Shown in pieces: positions 8,054 to 23,425 of a DNA stretch of 64,000 nt. Numbering within the stretch: position 1 is the stretch's first letter; the number at the start of each line of letters is the position of its first letter. The notes under the pieces are model-generated. The model had not been told where the DNA came from and ran no database searches. It worked only from the letters and a program-made list of their open reading frames with translations. The position numbers and the translations under genes were made by a program. The stretch lies in assembly GCF_020171525.1 (NCBI RefSeq), contig NZ_JAIVAI010000008.1, positions 62,001-126,000 on the forward strand. Direction: 5' to 3'. The DNA comes from Halobacillus yeomjeoni (lineage in GTDB: Bacteria; Bacillota; Bacilli; Bacillales; Halobacillaceae).

Positions 8054-8201
8054 TTTGATAAAAAATAGTTTGATGGAATTTTTTATGAGTGTAGGAGTAT
8101 TAACAGAAATAATCCCCCACCATTTTTTGACAAAGTTTTTAATACTGGAATGGCCTGTGCTATTATTAAGGAAAAGGACTATTGGATAGGAGACGAAGGT
8201 C

Positions 8202-8810
8202 ATGAACATATTATTTGTCTGTACAGGGAATACATGTCGTAGTCCGATGGCAGAAGCGATTTTGAAGAGTAAATTTCAAGATGGAGAGGTGAAATCAGCA
8301 GGTATTTTTGCTGGAAAAGGCGATTCAATTGCAAAGAATTCTGAAGAAGTTCTTCAGGAGATCAATTTGAAAATTGATCATCAAACGCGTCCTGTAGACA
8401 ATGAATTGTTGGAATGGGCGGATCTGATTCTCACAATGACGGACCGTCATAAGCAGACTCTCGCCTTGCAATATCCCGATTTTCACGACAAATACTACAC
8501 GTTGAAAGAGTATGTCCTTATTAATGAAGAAGAGTGGAAAGAATTAAAAAGGTTATACACGGAGTTTGAAGAAAAACGTTCACGCATTTTGAATGAGTCT
8601 ATGGATTCATTGAGTGAAGAAGAGCTCGATCGTAAACTAAGGAAAGAATTGAAAGATGATATAACAAAGATTGAAGAGAAAGAAAACAGCTTACCGAATA
8701 TCAACATAACGGATCCTTTCGGAGGAGATCTCCACATGTACCGGGAGACTCGGGATGAGTTGGATCGCCACATTAACCTTTTGATTAAAAAGATGAATGA
8801 GAAGGATTGA
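8202..8810 (+). CDS. ywlE: Protein-arginine phosphatase YwlE with a central insertion
   Basis: Low-molecular-weight phosphatase that removes phosphate from phosphoarginine, countering McsB in protein quality control and stress response. The P-loop is C7-T-G-N-T-C-R13-S; Thr11 is the residue tied to phosphoarginine preference in B. subtilis YwlE. The general acid is Asp171 in the DPFGG motif. At 202 aa it is about 50 longer than the B. subtilis protein (about 150 aa): a highly charged, probably helical segment (about residues 108-165) is inserted between LKEYV and DPFGG. Codon usage and frame are continuous through it. ATG 8202 follows AGGAGACGAAGG. Confidence 0.92.
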   Translation: MNILFVCTGNTCRSPMAEAILKSKFQDGEVKSAGIFAGKGDSIAKNSEEVLQEINLKIDHQTRPVDNELLEWADLILTMTDRHKQTLALQYPDFHDKYYTLKEYVLINEEEWKELKRLYTEFEEKRSRILNESMDSLSEEELDRKLRKELKDDITKIEEKENSLPNINITDPFGGDLHMYRETRDELDRHINLLIKKMNEKD

Positions 8811-8899
8811 TTTTCAATAGGGTAAGGAAATCCTTCTCTCGTACTACATAGGAAATTGTAAATCATAACATAAATGATACAGGATAGGAGTGTGCAGTC

Positions 8900-9340
8900 A
8901 TGAAAGTAATTCTTGCTTCGGATCATGGTGGAGTGAATCTGCGTGAGGAAGTGGCGGATGTGTTAAGTGAATTGGGGATTGAATTTGAGGATATCGGCTG
9001 TAATTGCGAGGGGTCAGTAGATTACTCTGATTATGCATTTCCTGCAGCTGAAAGAGTAGCTGATGGTGAATTCGATAAAGGGATTCTTATCTGCGGTACA
9101 GGGATTGGTATGTCCATTTCTGCTAATAAAGTGAGCGGAATTCGTGCTGCCCTCGTTCATGACCTTTTCACGGCAAAAGTGACTCGGGAGCACAATGACT
9201 CCAATATTTTATGTATGGGAGAGAGAGTCATCGGTCCGGGTCTTGCGAAAGAAATTGCCAGGACGTGGGTCTCTACAGAGTTCGAAGGTGGAAGGCATGA
9301 AAGACGTGTCAACAAGATTGCCGAATACGAAAATAAGTAA
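8900..9340 (+). CDS. rpiB: Ribose-5-phosphate isomerase B
   Basis: Interconverts ribose 5-phosphate and ribulose 5-phosphate in the non-oxidative pentose phosphate pathway. The 146-aa product has the RpiB/LacA fold: SDHGG near the N-terminus for phosphate/ring opening, the catalytic Cys65 in ICGTGIGMSI, and REHNDSN. ATG 8900 follows GATAGGAGTG. It sits between ywlE and ywlG as in B. subtilis, and is separated from ywlG by a terminator. Confidence 0.96.
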   Translation: MKVILASDHGGVNLREEVADVLSELGIEFEDIGCNCEGSVDYSDYAFPAAERVADGEFDKGILICGTGIGMSISANKVSGIRAALVHDLFTAKVTREHNDSNILCMGERVIGPGLAKEIARTWVSTEFEGGRHERRVNKIAEYENK

Positions 9341-9390
9341 TACAATGGAATACAGTGAGGCGGATGCATTTCAAGGCTGAAGCTTACAAA

Positions 9391-9421
9391 TGAAGGAGAA
9401 GCCAAATGCTTCTCCTTTTTT
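9391..9421 (+). terminator. Terminator between rpiB and ywlG
   Basis: AAGGAGAAGC and GCTTCTCCTT form a stem followed by seven T. It lies inside what would be the N-terminal codons of a longer ywlG frame, so that extension is not coding. Confidence 0.85.
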
Positions 9422-9449
9422 GGAAATACAGACCGGAGGAGGGGGACGT

Positions 9450-10025
9450 GTGGTCGATCTTGCAGACATTAAAGTCGATGCCGAAGTCGTTGTAGGTCAG
9501 TTGCTGGACAGTGGTGCTTTTGAAAATGGATTGATTGTAATTGGATGCTCCACCAGCGAAGTGGCTGGGGAGAGGATAGGCACTTCCGGAAACGAACAAA
9601 TCGCATCTGTGTTGTACGCGGAGATTCAAAAACTGACGGAAAACACCGGTGTGGAATTGGCCTTCCAGTGTTGTGAGCACTTGAATCGTGCGCTCGTGGT
9701 TGAAAGGTCTGTCCAACGGCAGTATGGATTGCCGGAGGTGTCAGCAGTACCTATCCCGAAGGCTGGTGGATCAATGGCATCATTTGCGTATAAGCAAATG
9801 AAAGATCCTGTATTGGTCGAGCATATCGAAGCGGACGGAGCGATTGATATCGGTGATACGCTCATTGGTATGCATTTAAAGCGAGTGGCTGTGCCACTCA
9901 GGATAGAGCAGAAATCGATCGGTCATGCACATCTGACTGCTGCGAAGACCCGCCCCCCGCTTATTGGAGGAGCACGGGCTGTATATGAAAGAAGTCAAGT
10001 CGAAGAAGGTTCTTGTGACGAATAG
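9450..10025 (+). CDS. ywlG: YwlG family protein (UPF0340/DUF436)
   Basis: A 191-aa cytosolic protein of the UPF0340 family, conserved beside rpiB and glyA in Bacillaceae; its function is not established. The sequence is Gly-rich and alpha/beta, with conserved blocks [21 protein letters not shown] and [10 protein letters not shown]. Start chosen as GTG 9450, five bases after GGAGGAGGGGG; the earlier in-frame ATG 9390 would translate through the rpiB terminator. glyA follows with 23 bases between stop and start. Confidence 0.85.
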   Translation: MVDLADIKVDAEVVVGQLLDSGAFENGLIVIGCSTSEVAGERIGTSGNEQIASVLYAEIQKLTENTGVELAFQCCEHLNRALVVERSVQRQYGLPEVSAVPIPKAGGSMASFAYKQMKDPVLVEHIEADGAIDIGDTLIGMHLKRVAVPLRIEQKSIGHAHLTAAKTRPPLIGGARAVYERSQVEEGSCDE

Positions 10026-10048
10026 GAATGGAAAGGGGTCTTTTTACT

Positions 10049-11305
10049 ATGAATCAAGTAAAATCTATTGACGAAGAAGTTTTTGCCGCAATTAAAGACG
10101 AAAAAAACCGCCAACAAGATAACATTGAACTGATCGCATCTGAGAATTTCGTATCAGAGGCTGTAATGGAAGCGATGGGTTCTGTACTTACCAATAAATA
10201 TGCAGAAGGGTACCCGGGACGTAGATATTATGGTGGCTGTGAACATGTCGATGTAGTTGAAAACCTAGCCCGCGATAGAGCGAAGGAATTGTTCGGAGCA
10301 GATCATGCGAACGTACAACCGCATTCCGGTGCGCAGGCAAACATGGCTGTATATTTCACAGTCTTGGAACATGGAGATACGGTGCTCGGTATGAACTTGA
10401 ACCATGGCGGACACCTGACACACGGCAGCCCTGTAAACTTCAGCGGAAAATTATACAACTTTGAAGAATACGGTGTAACCGAAGAAGATGAAAGAATTGA
10501 TTACGATGCGGTATTAGCCAAAGCCAAAGAAGTTCAGCCGAAGTTGATCGTTGCTGGAGCTAGTGCTTACCCTCGTGAAATCGATTTTGCCAAGTTCCGG
10601 GAAATTGCTGATGAAGTAGGAGCTTACCTGCTTGTCGATATGGCCCACATTGCCGGCTTGGTAGCTACAGGTCTTCATCCGAATCCGGTCCCGCATGCTC
10701 ATTTTGTAACGACAACGACTCATAAGACATTACGTGGACCTCGAGGCGGGATGATTCTTTGCAAAGAAGAGTTTGCAAAACAAATTGACAAAACTGTCTT
10801 TCCAGGTATGCAGGGTGGTCCATTGATGCACGTGATTGCTGCTAAAGCTGTTTCTTTCAAAGAAGCTCTGCAGCCTGAGTTCAAGCAATATTCTCGTCAA
10901 ATCGTAGCAAATGCTAAGCAGTTGGCCCAATCTTTAGTTGAAAAAGGTGTAAATGTCGTTTCTGGCGGTACAGACAACCATTTACTTCTGCTGGATCTAC
11001 GAAACAAAGGTCTTACTGGTAAAGTAGTAGAAAAAGCGTTAGATGAAATTGGCATTACGACCAACAAGAACACGATTCCATTCGATCCTGAAAGTCCATT
11101 TGTCACAAGTGGAATCCGCATCGGTACGGCAGCCGTGACAAGCCGCGGCTTCATGGAAGAAGAGATGAAGGAAATTGCAGACTTGATCGCCTTTACTCTT
11201 GAGCACCATGAAAATGAAGAAAAGATGAAAGAGGCGAAGCAGCGTGTACTTGAGTTGACCTCACGCTACCCGCTGTATCAATCATTAGCTTATTCTTCTA
11301 TCTAA
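10049..11305 (+). CDS. glyA: Serine hydroxymethyltransferase
   Basis: PLP enzyme that converts serine and tetrahydrofolate to glycine and methylene-THF, the main one-carbon source. The 418-aa protein carries the PLP-lysine motif [14 protein letters not shown] with Lys226, plus IELIASENF and the [13 protein letters not shown] block. ATG 10049 is spaced 9 bases from AAAGGGG; the upstream in-frame ATG 10028 lacks a ribosome binding site. It is probably transcribed with ywlG and ends at its own hairpin. Confidence 0.97.
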   Translation: MNQVKSIDEEVFAAIKDEKNRQQDNIELIASENFVSEAVMEAMGSVLTNKYAEGYPGRRYYGGCEHVDVVENLARDRAKELFGADHANVQPHSGAQANMAVYFTVLEHGDTVLGMNLNHGGHLTHGSPVNFSGKLYNFEEYGVTEEDERIDYDAVLAKAKEVQPKLIVAGASAYPREIDFAKFREIADEVGAYLLVDMAHIAGLVATGLHPNPVPHAHFVTTTTHKTLRGPRGGMILCKEEFAKQIDKTVFPGMQGGPLMHVIAAKAVSFKEALQPEFKQYSRQIVANAKQLAQSLVEKGVNVVSGGTDNHLLLLDLRNKGLTGKVVEKALDEIGITTNKNTIPFDPESPFVTSGIRIGTAAVTSRGFMEEEMKEIADLIAFTLEHHENEEKMKEAKQRVLELTSRYPLYQSLAYSSI

Positions 11306-11315
11306 GAATAGAAAG

Positions 11316-11347
11316 AGAGCCACCAGCACATGTGTTGGTGGCTTTCA
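11316..11347 (+). terminator. Hairpin/terminator of glyA
   Basis: AGCCACCAGCACA pairs with TGTGTTGGTGGCT; the T tail is weak (TTCATT). Confidence 0.6.
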
Positions 11348-11399
11348 TTATGAGAATAAATGCCCAGGGGAAAGGGTCAGAACGTTTTGCTTATTCGGG

Positions 11400-11428
11400 T
11401 TGCAGGACAACTGCTTTTTCAGTACAAT
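11400..11428 (+). promoter_or_regulatory. SigA-type promoter of upp
   Basis: TTGCAG (11400-11405), exactly 17 bp, TACAAT (11423-11428), placed 36 bases before the upp start. Confidence 0.65.
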
Positions 11429-11464
11429 TTAAAGGATGCAAACTTTGAGAAGGAGTGATCGGCA

Positions 11465-12097
11465 ATGGGAAAGGTATATGTTTTGGACCATCCGTTGATT
11501 CAACATAAGTTGACGTACATACGGAAGAAGGAAACGGGAACGAAGGACTTTCGTGAGCTTGTTGATGAAGTCGCGGCCTTGATGGCTTTTGAAATCACAC
11601 GTGATTTACCATTGGAAGAGGTAGAGATTGAAACGCCAGTGGTTTCTGATGCGAAAGCGAAAGTGTTGACTGGTAAGAAAATCGGTCTTGTACCTATTCT
11701 TCGTGCCGGTCTTGGCATGGTAGACGGGATTGTGCAATTGATTCCTGCCGCTAAAATCGGTCACGTAGGACTTTATCGTGATCCGGAAACATTAAAGCCC
11801 GTGGAATATTATGTCAAGCTTCCAAGTGATATTGAAGAGCGTGAATTGATTGTTATTGATCCTATGCTTGCAACAGGCGGATCTGCCAATGAAGCGATTC
11901 ATTCATTGAAAAAGCGTGGCGCACGCCAGATCCGGTTGATGTGTTTGGTCGCAGCTCCCGAAGGCGTAGACGCTGTGAAAGAAGAGCATCCGGATGTGGA
12001 TATCTACTTAGCAGCGCTGGATGAGAAGCTGAATGAAAAAGGTTATATCGTCCCAGGACTAGGGGATGCCGGGGACCGTCTTTACGGTACGAAGTAA
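11465..12097 (+). CDS. upp: Uracil phosphoribosyltransferase
   Basis: Salvages uracil to UMP using PRPP; cytosolic. The 210-aa product is nearly collinear with B. subtilis Upp, with the PRPP-binding motif [12 protein letters not shown] and the uracil-binding C-terminal [15 protein letters not shown] 11465 follows AGAAGGAGTGATC. Its own promoter lies upstream, after the glyA hairpin. Confidence 0.97.
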   Translation: MGKVYVLDHPLIQHKLTYIRKKETGTKDFRELVDEVAALMAFEITRDLPLEEVEIETPVVSDAKAKVLTGKKIGLVPILRAGLGMVDGIVQLIPAAKIGHVGLYRDPETLKPVEYYVKLPSDIEERELIVIDPMLATGGSANEAIHSLKKRGARQIRLMCLVAAPEGVDAVKEEHPDVDIYLAALDEKLNEKGYIVPGLGDAGDRLYGTK

Positions 12098-12147
12098 CTC
12101 AAGAGGAACATATATAGAATCTTATTCGCTTCAAGGAGGCAACTATC

Positions 12148-13296
12148 TTGTCTGAACGCATTAAAGTAATGACCATTTTTGGTACAAGACCGGAAGCTAT
12201 CAAAATGGCTCCGCTTGTACTCGAATTAAAAAAACGTCCTGAACAATTTGAACCAATTGTCGCAGTTACAGCTCAGCACCGTGAAATGTTGGATCAGGTG
12301 ATGTCGATTTTTGATATCGAACCAGACTTTGATTTGGATATTATGAAATCACGTCAAACGCTGGCTCAAGTAACGAACCGTGCTTTGGAAGGCTTGGATC
12401 AAGTCATGCAGGAAACAAAGCCTGATATCGTTCTTGTTCACGGAGACACCACAACAACATTCGCAGCGTCACTCGCTGCCTATTACAATCAAATTCCTGT
12501 CGGCCACGTGGAGGCTGGATTAAGAACATGGAATAAATACTCTCCTTATCCAGAAGAAATGAACCGTCAATTGACTGGTGTCATGGCTGATCTTCACTTT
12601 GCACCGACGAACAAGTCAAGGGATAACTTGCTTGCGGAAAATAAATCGGAAGATCACATTTTTGTCACTGGAAATACTGCTATTGATGCTCTTCAAACGA
12701 CGGTCAGTGACTCCTATCAATCGGACGTATTGGAAGAGATCGGAGATAAGCGTCTTGTATTGATGACTGCTCACCGTAGAGAAAATCTAGGAAACAATAT
12801 GAAGCAGATGTTCCGTGCCATCAAACGTCTAGTTGATGAACATGATGATGTTCAAGTCGTTTATCCGGTGCACTTGAACCCGGTTGTGAAGGAAACGGCG
12901 GATGAGATTTTAGGAAATGATGAACGTATCAAATTGATCGATCCGCTGGATGTCATCGATTTCCATAACTTCGCATCCCGTGCTCATCTGATTCTTACGG
13001 ATTCTGGCGGAGTTCAGGAGGAAGCGCCATCTCTTGGGGTTCCTGTTCTCGTGTTACGTGATACGACAGAACGTCCGGAAGGTATTGAAGCAGGTACGTT
13101 GAAATTGGCTGGAACGGAAGAGGACCACATTTTCCATCTGGCTCACGAACTTCTATCGGATGATGAAAAACATCAGGCGATGGCGAAGGCATCCAACCCT
13201 TATGGAGATGGTCAAGCGTCTGCCCGTATCGCAGAAGCGATCCGTTATTTCTTCAACCATCGCGAAGACAAGCCTGAAGCTTTCGAAATTGAATAA
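12148..13296 (+). CDS. mnaA: UDP-N-acetylglucosamine 2-epimerase (non-hydrolysing)
   Basis: Interconverts UDP-GlcNAc and UDP-ManNAc, supplying ManNAc for wall teichoic acid linkage units and other surface polymers. The 382-aa protein shows GTRPEAIKMAPL at the N-terminus, HGDTTT, the HVEAGLRT segment and the C-terminal TDSGGVQEEAPSLG motif of the WecB family. The start is TTG 12148, seven bases after CAAGGAGGC. It lies 50 bases after upp and may be read through from the upp promoter; a terminator follows. Confidence 0.94.
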   Translation: MSERIKVMTIFGTRPEAIKMAPLVLELKKRPEQFEPIVAVTAQHREMLDQVMSIFDIEPDFDLDIMKSRQTLAQVTNRALEGLDQVMQETKPDIVLVHGDTTTTFAASLAAYYNQIPVGHVEAGLRTWNKYSPYPEEMNRQLTGVMADLHFAPTNKSRDNLLAENKSEDHIFVTGNTAIDALQTTVSDSYQSDVLEEIGDKRLVLMTAHRRENLGNNMKQMFRAIKRLVDEHDDVQVVYPVHLNPVVKETADEILGNDERIKLIDPLDVIDFHNFASRAHLILTDSGGVQEEAPSLGVPVLVLRDTTERPEGIEAGTLKLAGTEEDHIFHLAHELLSDDEKHQAMAKASNPYGDGQASARIAEAIRYFFNHREDKPEAFEIE

Positions 13297-13306
13297 GCGC
13301 TATTTA

Positions 13307-13340
13307 TAAGGTCAAGCCTCCATGGCTTGACCTTTTTTTG
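13307..13340 (+). terminator. Terminator of mnaA
   Basis: AAGGTCAAGCC and GGCTTGACCTT form an 11-bp perfect stem with a T7 tail. Confidence 0.9.
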
Positions 13341-13456
13341 TTTGATCTGTAACAGTTCTCCCAATGATCATAGCCAGGATGAATCCACTGAAAGTTTTTA
13401 AGCTGTGCATATCATTTAGTTCAAGCCACAGACTAATGAGAAAAAGGAGTATCACT

Positions 13457-15604
13457 ATGCGGAACGTTGCTTTCTTGTTAATCGTGGTATGGTTACTTGT
13501 CGGTTTTCACTCTCCTGGAGCGGATGAAGAAGTAACGTTGATTTTTGAAGTGGAAGGATCTTCAAAGCTGGCAGCAGGTGAAATTGAATCCAGGATTCCC
13601 CGGGTCGAAGTTTTAGCTGTTTACGACACAATTTTTAATGGCGTTGCAATTAAAGGGAAAGTCAAAGAACTTGAGAAAATAGCTCGGCTTGATATGGTTA
13701 TCCAACAATATCCGGTGGCTGTCTATCAAGCGCTCTATCAAAAAACAGAGCCCTTTTCAACAGATCGTCTCCGCCAATCCTTGCCTTCTTCTTATACTGG
13801 GAAAGGGGTGAAAGTCGGTGTAATCGATACAGGAATCGATTATCATCACCCTGATCTTGCAGGAAATTATAAAGGCGGTTTTGATACAGTCGACTTTGAT
13901 GATGATCCAATGGAAACGGTTGGGTATGGGGAAACGCTGCATGGTACACATGTCGCAGGGGTCATAGCCGCTAATGGAAAGATGAAGGGTATAGCCCCGG
14001 ATGCTGAATTGTATGCCTATCGTGCTCTCGGTCCTGGTGGCGTAGGTTCTTCGGTACAAGTCATTGCTGCCATTGAGGAAGCGGTTGAAGACGGAATGGA
14101 TGTCATTAATCTTTCGCTCGGAAATGACGTCAACGGTCCGGACTGGCCGACTTCTCATGCTGTGAATAAAGCGATTGAATTAGGGGTGACTGTTGTCGTG
14201 GCAGCGGGAAACTCAGGTCCGGAAGCTTGGACTGTAGGATCACCGGCAACTTCTTCGGAGGCTATTACTGTAGGTGCGTATTCCTTTCCTAAAGCTATAC
14301 CGACTCTGACCTTTCCAGGAGAGAAGAAGGTGGTGGCTCTTCATACGCTTATGGGGTCCAAAACATGGGATTTAACTAAGAAGTATCCTCTTATTCATGT
14401 AGGTATTGGTGATGAAGAAATCATGGATGCCAAAGGAAAAATTGTCCTTTTTGAACGAGGAGTGATCCCCTTCAGTGAAAAAGCTTTGAAGGCTTATCGA
14501 TCAGGGGCGGCAGGGGTCATTATATATAACAATGAGAAAGGCAGTTTTCAAGGTTCTTTAGACGGTGTGAACATTCCTATCCCTGTGGCAGCAGTGTCGG
14601 GCACGGCTGGAAAATGGTTAGTTGAAAAAGGGATCAATGAAAATCAATGGGGAGAGACGCAATTTAAAGAAGTGGAAGAAAACGTAGCTCCCTTTAGTTC
14701 ACGTGGGCCTGTGACGACAACGTGGGATGTAAAGCCGGATCTGCTTGCACCTGGTGTGGATATCGTCAGTACAGTACCCGGAGGTTATAAAGCGTTACAG
14801 GGAACGAGTATGGCTGCTCCGCATGTTAGTGGTGCGGTGGCAGTTGTGAAAGAAGCGCACCCTGAATGGACACCTTCCCAAATTAAAACTGCTATATTGA
14901 GCACTGCTGACGTACTTGAAAAGGAGGGGCGATTGTTCCAACCCACTGAACAAGGGAGAGGAATCCTGGATATCGAGGAGTCGATAAATCCAAGCTTTCT
15001 TATATCTCCTTTCGCTCTCAATTTTGGTCGTGTAAAAGATGAGTTCTTCAAAAAAGAAATTCCCATCAAGGTTACGAACCCTACTAATCAAACGTTTGAT
15101 TTATATTTTGAACAGCCTGATAAAAAGGCGGGAGTCACTTGGAGGATGCCTTCATCGGTCACGTTATCACCTGGTCAATCCAAGCAAGTTGATATTCAAC
15201 TGCAGCTCTCTAAGACTTTTGTAAAAGAGGGAATACATGAGGGATTTGTAACCATAAAGGCAGGTAAGGATGTCTACCACATTCCTTTCTTATACATGAA
15301 AGAGACGGCTGATTATAAAAAGGTCTCAGGATTTGAATTAACCAAATCAATGAATACCAACCACCACTTACAGTATCGCTTTTATCTGTCAGAAAACATC
15401 GACCGGATCAAAGTGGATCTTTATAGAGCGGGAACGATGTTCCATCAGGGTGAAATCTTCAAGGCTGAAAATTTAAAAGCAGGTATGAACAAAGGTGTCA
15501 TTTCCTCTGACGGTACAAACTTACAAGGGACGTATATAGCTGTTGTAACCGTTGAGAATAATAAGGATGAAGAGGAATACACTTTTCCGATTGGATTCGA
15601 ATAA
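13457..15604 (+). CDS. Secreted S8 subtilisin-like serine protease with PA domain (Vpr-like)
   Basis: Extracellular serine protease of 715 aa. In order: signal peptide (1-20), an inhibitor-I9-like propeptide (about 25-95), and an S8 catalytic domain with Asp124 (VIDTGID), His162 (HGTHVAG) and Ser451 (GTSMAAPHVSGA). A PA domain is inserted at about 290-390 before the catalytic Ser. The C-terminal region (520-715) looks like two beta-sandwich domains (Fn3-like). This layout matches Vpr-type minor extracellular proteases. ATG 13457 follows AAAAAGGAG by 7 bases; the upstream extension of the frame is leader. A long terminator follows, so it is monocistronic. Confidence 0.9.
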   Translation: MRNVAFLLIVVWLLVGFHSPGADEEVTLIFEVEGSSKLAAGEIESRIPRVEVLAVYDTIFNGVAIKGKVKELEKIARLDMVIQQYPVAVYQALYQKTEPFSTDRLRQSLPSSYTGKGVKVGVIDTGIDYHHPDLAGNYKGGFDTVDFDDDPMETVGYGETLHGTHVAGVIAANGKMKGIAPDAELYAYRALGPGGVGSSVQVIAAIEEAVEDGMDVINLSLGNDVNGPDWPTSHAVNKAIELGVTVVVAAGNSGPEAWTVGSPATSSEAITVGAYSFPKAIPTLTFPGEKKVVALHTLMGSKTWDLTKKYPLIHVGIGDEEIMDAKGKIVLFERGVIPFSEKALKAYRSGAAGVIIYNNEKGSFQGSLDGVNIPIPVAAVSGTAGKWLVEKGINENQWGETQFKEVEENVAPFSSRGPVTTTWDVKPDLLAPGVDIVSTVPGGYKALQGTSMAAPHVSGAVAVVKEAHPEWTPSQIKTAILSTADVLEKEGRLFQPTEQGRGILDIEESINPSFLISPFALNFGRVKDEFFKKEIPIKVTNPTNQTFDLYFEQPDKKAGVTWRMPSSVTLSPGQSKQVDIQLQLSKTFVKEGIHEGFVTIKAGKDVYHIPFLYMKETADYKKVSGFELTKSMNTNHHLQYRFYLSENIDRIKVDLYRAGTMFHQGEIFKAENLKAGMNKGVISSDGTNLQGTYIAVVTVENNKDEEEYTFPIGFE

Positions 15605-15607
15605 TAA

Positions 15608-15654
15608 TCAAACACCTCAACCCATCCAATAAATGGATGGGTTGAGGTGTTTTA
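15608..15654 (+). terminator. Terminator of the S8 protease gene
   Basis: An 18-bp perfect stem (15610-15627 with 15635-15652), tail TTTT; the A-rich left flank may make it bidirectional. Confidence 0.85.
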
Positions 15655-15802
15655 GTCCATATTTAGTTGAAATTGGGCATGGAAATGTTAGTCAATGACG
15701 TGCTAAGATGGTGGATGGAAGATATATGGAAGAGTTTGTCGGAATTGTGACGAAAATGTGATCGAACTGTGTCATTCATTTGTACTTTTAATCACAAACT
15801 CA

Positions 15803-15831
15803 TTGACATGATATGACCCCTATTGTATTCT
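15803..15831 (+). promoter_or_regulatory. SigA promoter of the atp operon
   Basis: Perfect TTGACA (15803-15808), 17-bp spacer, TATTCT (15826-15831), 83 bases before the first gene. This is the strongest promoter match in the window. The rest of 15655-15914 holds no reading frame I trust. Confidence 0.8.
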
Positions 15832-15914
15832 TACATAGGATGGAATGATAAGGTTTTCAAGCGCTTACACAAGGGTTTAGAGCCTTTTTCCAATACACGA
15901 AGTGAGGCTTGATC

Positions 15915-16133
15915 ATGAAAAAAGCAGAGCCGCATTTTCGGGCTATGGCGCTCACGAGCGCAATCCTTTCCCAACTCGCTGGCGGACCACTTGCTGGTGT
16001 TTTTTTAGGGAAATGGGTCGATAGTCATTTTTCCACAACACCGACGTTTTTGATCATTGGACTTTTCCTCGGATTAGGAACAGGTACATATGGAACCATT
16101 CATTTAGTTCGGACATATACGGGAGACGATTAG
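15915..16133 (+). CDS. AtpZ/AtpI-like small membrane protein
   Basis: A 72-aa protein with two transmembrane helices (about 15-35 and 42-64) and a glycine-rich second helix (GLFLGLGTGTYG), typical of the AtpZ family that precedes atpI in alkaliphilic and halophilic bacilli. The family is proposed to aid Mg2+ handling or c-ring assembly. ATG 15915 follows GTGAGG by 7 bases; a TTG six bases earlier is less well placed. It is the first gene of the ATP synthase operon, 1 base before the next. Confidence 0.8.
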   Translation: MKKAEPHFRAMALTSAILSQLAGGPLAGVFLGKWVDSHFSTTPTFLIIGLFLGLGTGTYGTIHLVRTYTGDD

Positions 16134-16134
16134 T

Positions 16135-16518
16135 ATGAAAGATTATCAACAAATGATAGCCCGTCAACGAAAATGGATGTTCTTTCTTCTAGCTATTCTG
16201 GTACTAGGGTGGGGGATTACTCCTTGGCGCCCTGTATTCCTCGGCTTATTATTAGGAAGTGTTTTAAGTTTTTACAACCTCTGGCTTATGCAGCGGAAGA
16301 TCAAGAAACTTGGAGACGCATCTGAAAAACAACAATCAGTCAGGGGAATCGGTACATTTACTCGATTGGCTTCCGGCGCTCTAGCCGTTGTCATCGCTCT
16401 TCAGTTTGAAGATCATCTCCATTTGATTTCAGTAGTATTGGGCTTAATGGCAGCCTACATTGTCATTGTTATAGATTACCTGTTCAACAATTCAATAGTT
16501 AAGCATAATGGAAGGTAG
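16135..16518 (+). CDS. atpI: ATP synthase subunit I
   Basis: A 127-aa integral membrane protein with four predicted helices (about 14-30, 32-50, 73-88, 95-115), matching the ATP synthase subunit I family that assists c-ring assembly. ATG 16135 lies one base after the stop of the AtpZ-like gene and the stop precedes the atpB leader directly, so translation is likely coupled. Confidence 0.88.
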   Translation: MKDYQQMIARQRKWMFFLLAILVLGWGITPWRPVFLGLLLGSVLSFYNLWLMQRKIKKLGDASEKQQSVRGIGTFTRLASGALAVVIALQFEDHLHLISVVLGLMAAYIVIVIDYLFNNSIVKHNGR

Positions 16519-17250
<732 letters not shown>

Positions 17251-17255
17251 TATAA

Positions 17256-17510
<255 letters not shown>

Positions 17511-17533
17511 AGCAGGACGAGCGTTTACGCTTA

Positions 17534-17655
17534 TGGCGAAGTTCACCTCAAAGGTCTTCGCCTTTCCTTTATACCTTACGAAAACTTTATACTTCAAGAA
17601 CAATGAAACAAAAATTCGACGGAGGCTTTCTATGGCCGAAGCCGGGTTTTTCTCT
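17534..17655 (+). other. Two terminator-like hairpins in the atpE-atpF gap
   Basis: The 239-bp gap between atpE and atpF holds two dyads. The first is GGCGAAG-ttc-ACCT-caa-AGGT-CTTCGCC (17535-17562) followed by TTTCCTTT. The second is GGCTT...AAGCC (17624-17643) followed by GGGTTTTTCTC. Both look like weak intrinsic terminators or RNA-stability elements inside the operon and could lower expression of atpF onward relative to atpE. Confidence 0.6.
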
Positions 17656-17713
17656 TGTCTGATGGTTGCGTCCAGGGCATCATAGGACGTTTCCGCATTT
17701 GGTAAAGTCTTAA

Positions 17714-18816
<1,103 letters not shown>

Positions 18817-18825
18817 TAGGGGTGA

Positions 18826-20340
<1,515 letters not shown>

Positions 20341-20426
20341 TGTAGGAAAGCTTAATAGCTGGACATTTTAGAACCTACGGCAGCAGTTTTAACAATAAGT
20401 GCTCAACCAGCTAGAAAGGGTGGTGA

Positions 20427-22750
<2,324 letters not shown>

Positions 22751-22761
22751 CCCCATATCAC

Positions 22762-22805
22762 AGTGAAAAGGGGTGATCACTTACTGAACACCCCGACTTT
22801 TCACT
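22762..22805 (+). other. Intercistronic hairpin between atpD and atpC
   Basis: AGTGAAAAGGGGTG and its near-complement CACCCCgacTTTTCACT form a long stem with one small bulge. It has no T tail, so RNA processing or stability control seems likelier than termination. Confidence 0.7.
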
Positions 22806-22807
22806 GA

Positions 22808-23230
<423 letters not shown>

Positions 23231-23233
<3 letters not shown>

Positions 23234-23263
23234 ACTGCTTTCATTTTGAGAGCAGTTTTTTTG
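23231..23263 (+). terminator. Terminator of the atp operon
   Basis: AAACTGCT pairs with AGCAGTTT across an 11-nt loop, followed by T7. Confidence 0.85.
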
Positions 23264-23296
23264 TGGATTAAAGAATAATTGTGTCATCGATATGGA

Positions 23297-23343
23297 AATG
23301 ATTCGTCAATATTCCCCGGGAAATGAGCAGCGAATCATTTTTT
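23297..23343 (+). terminator. Second terminator-like hairpin after atpC
   Basis: AATGATTCG pairs with CGAATCATT, with an inner TTCCC/GGGAA stem and a T6 tail. It reinforces the end of the operon or ends a short independent transcript. Confidence 0.6.
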
Positions 23344-23373
23344 GTCAAAATGGTGTTTAAGAACAAATTAAAC

Positions 23374-23387
23374 ATGGTATATACCAT
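23374..23387. promoter_or_regulatory. Perfect 14-bp palindrome upstream of ywzB
   Basis: ATGGTATATACCAT reads the same on both strands and lies 38 bases before the ywzB start. It may be an operator; no regulator is identified. Confidence 0.35.
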
Positions 23388-23425
23388 AAGGTGTGTAAAA
23401 CCATGGGTGATGAGAGGTGTGCAGA

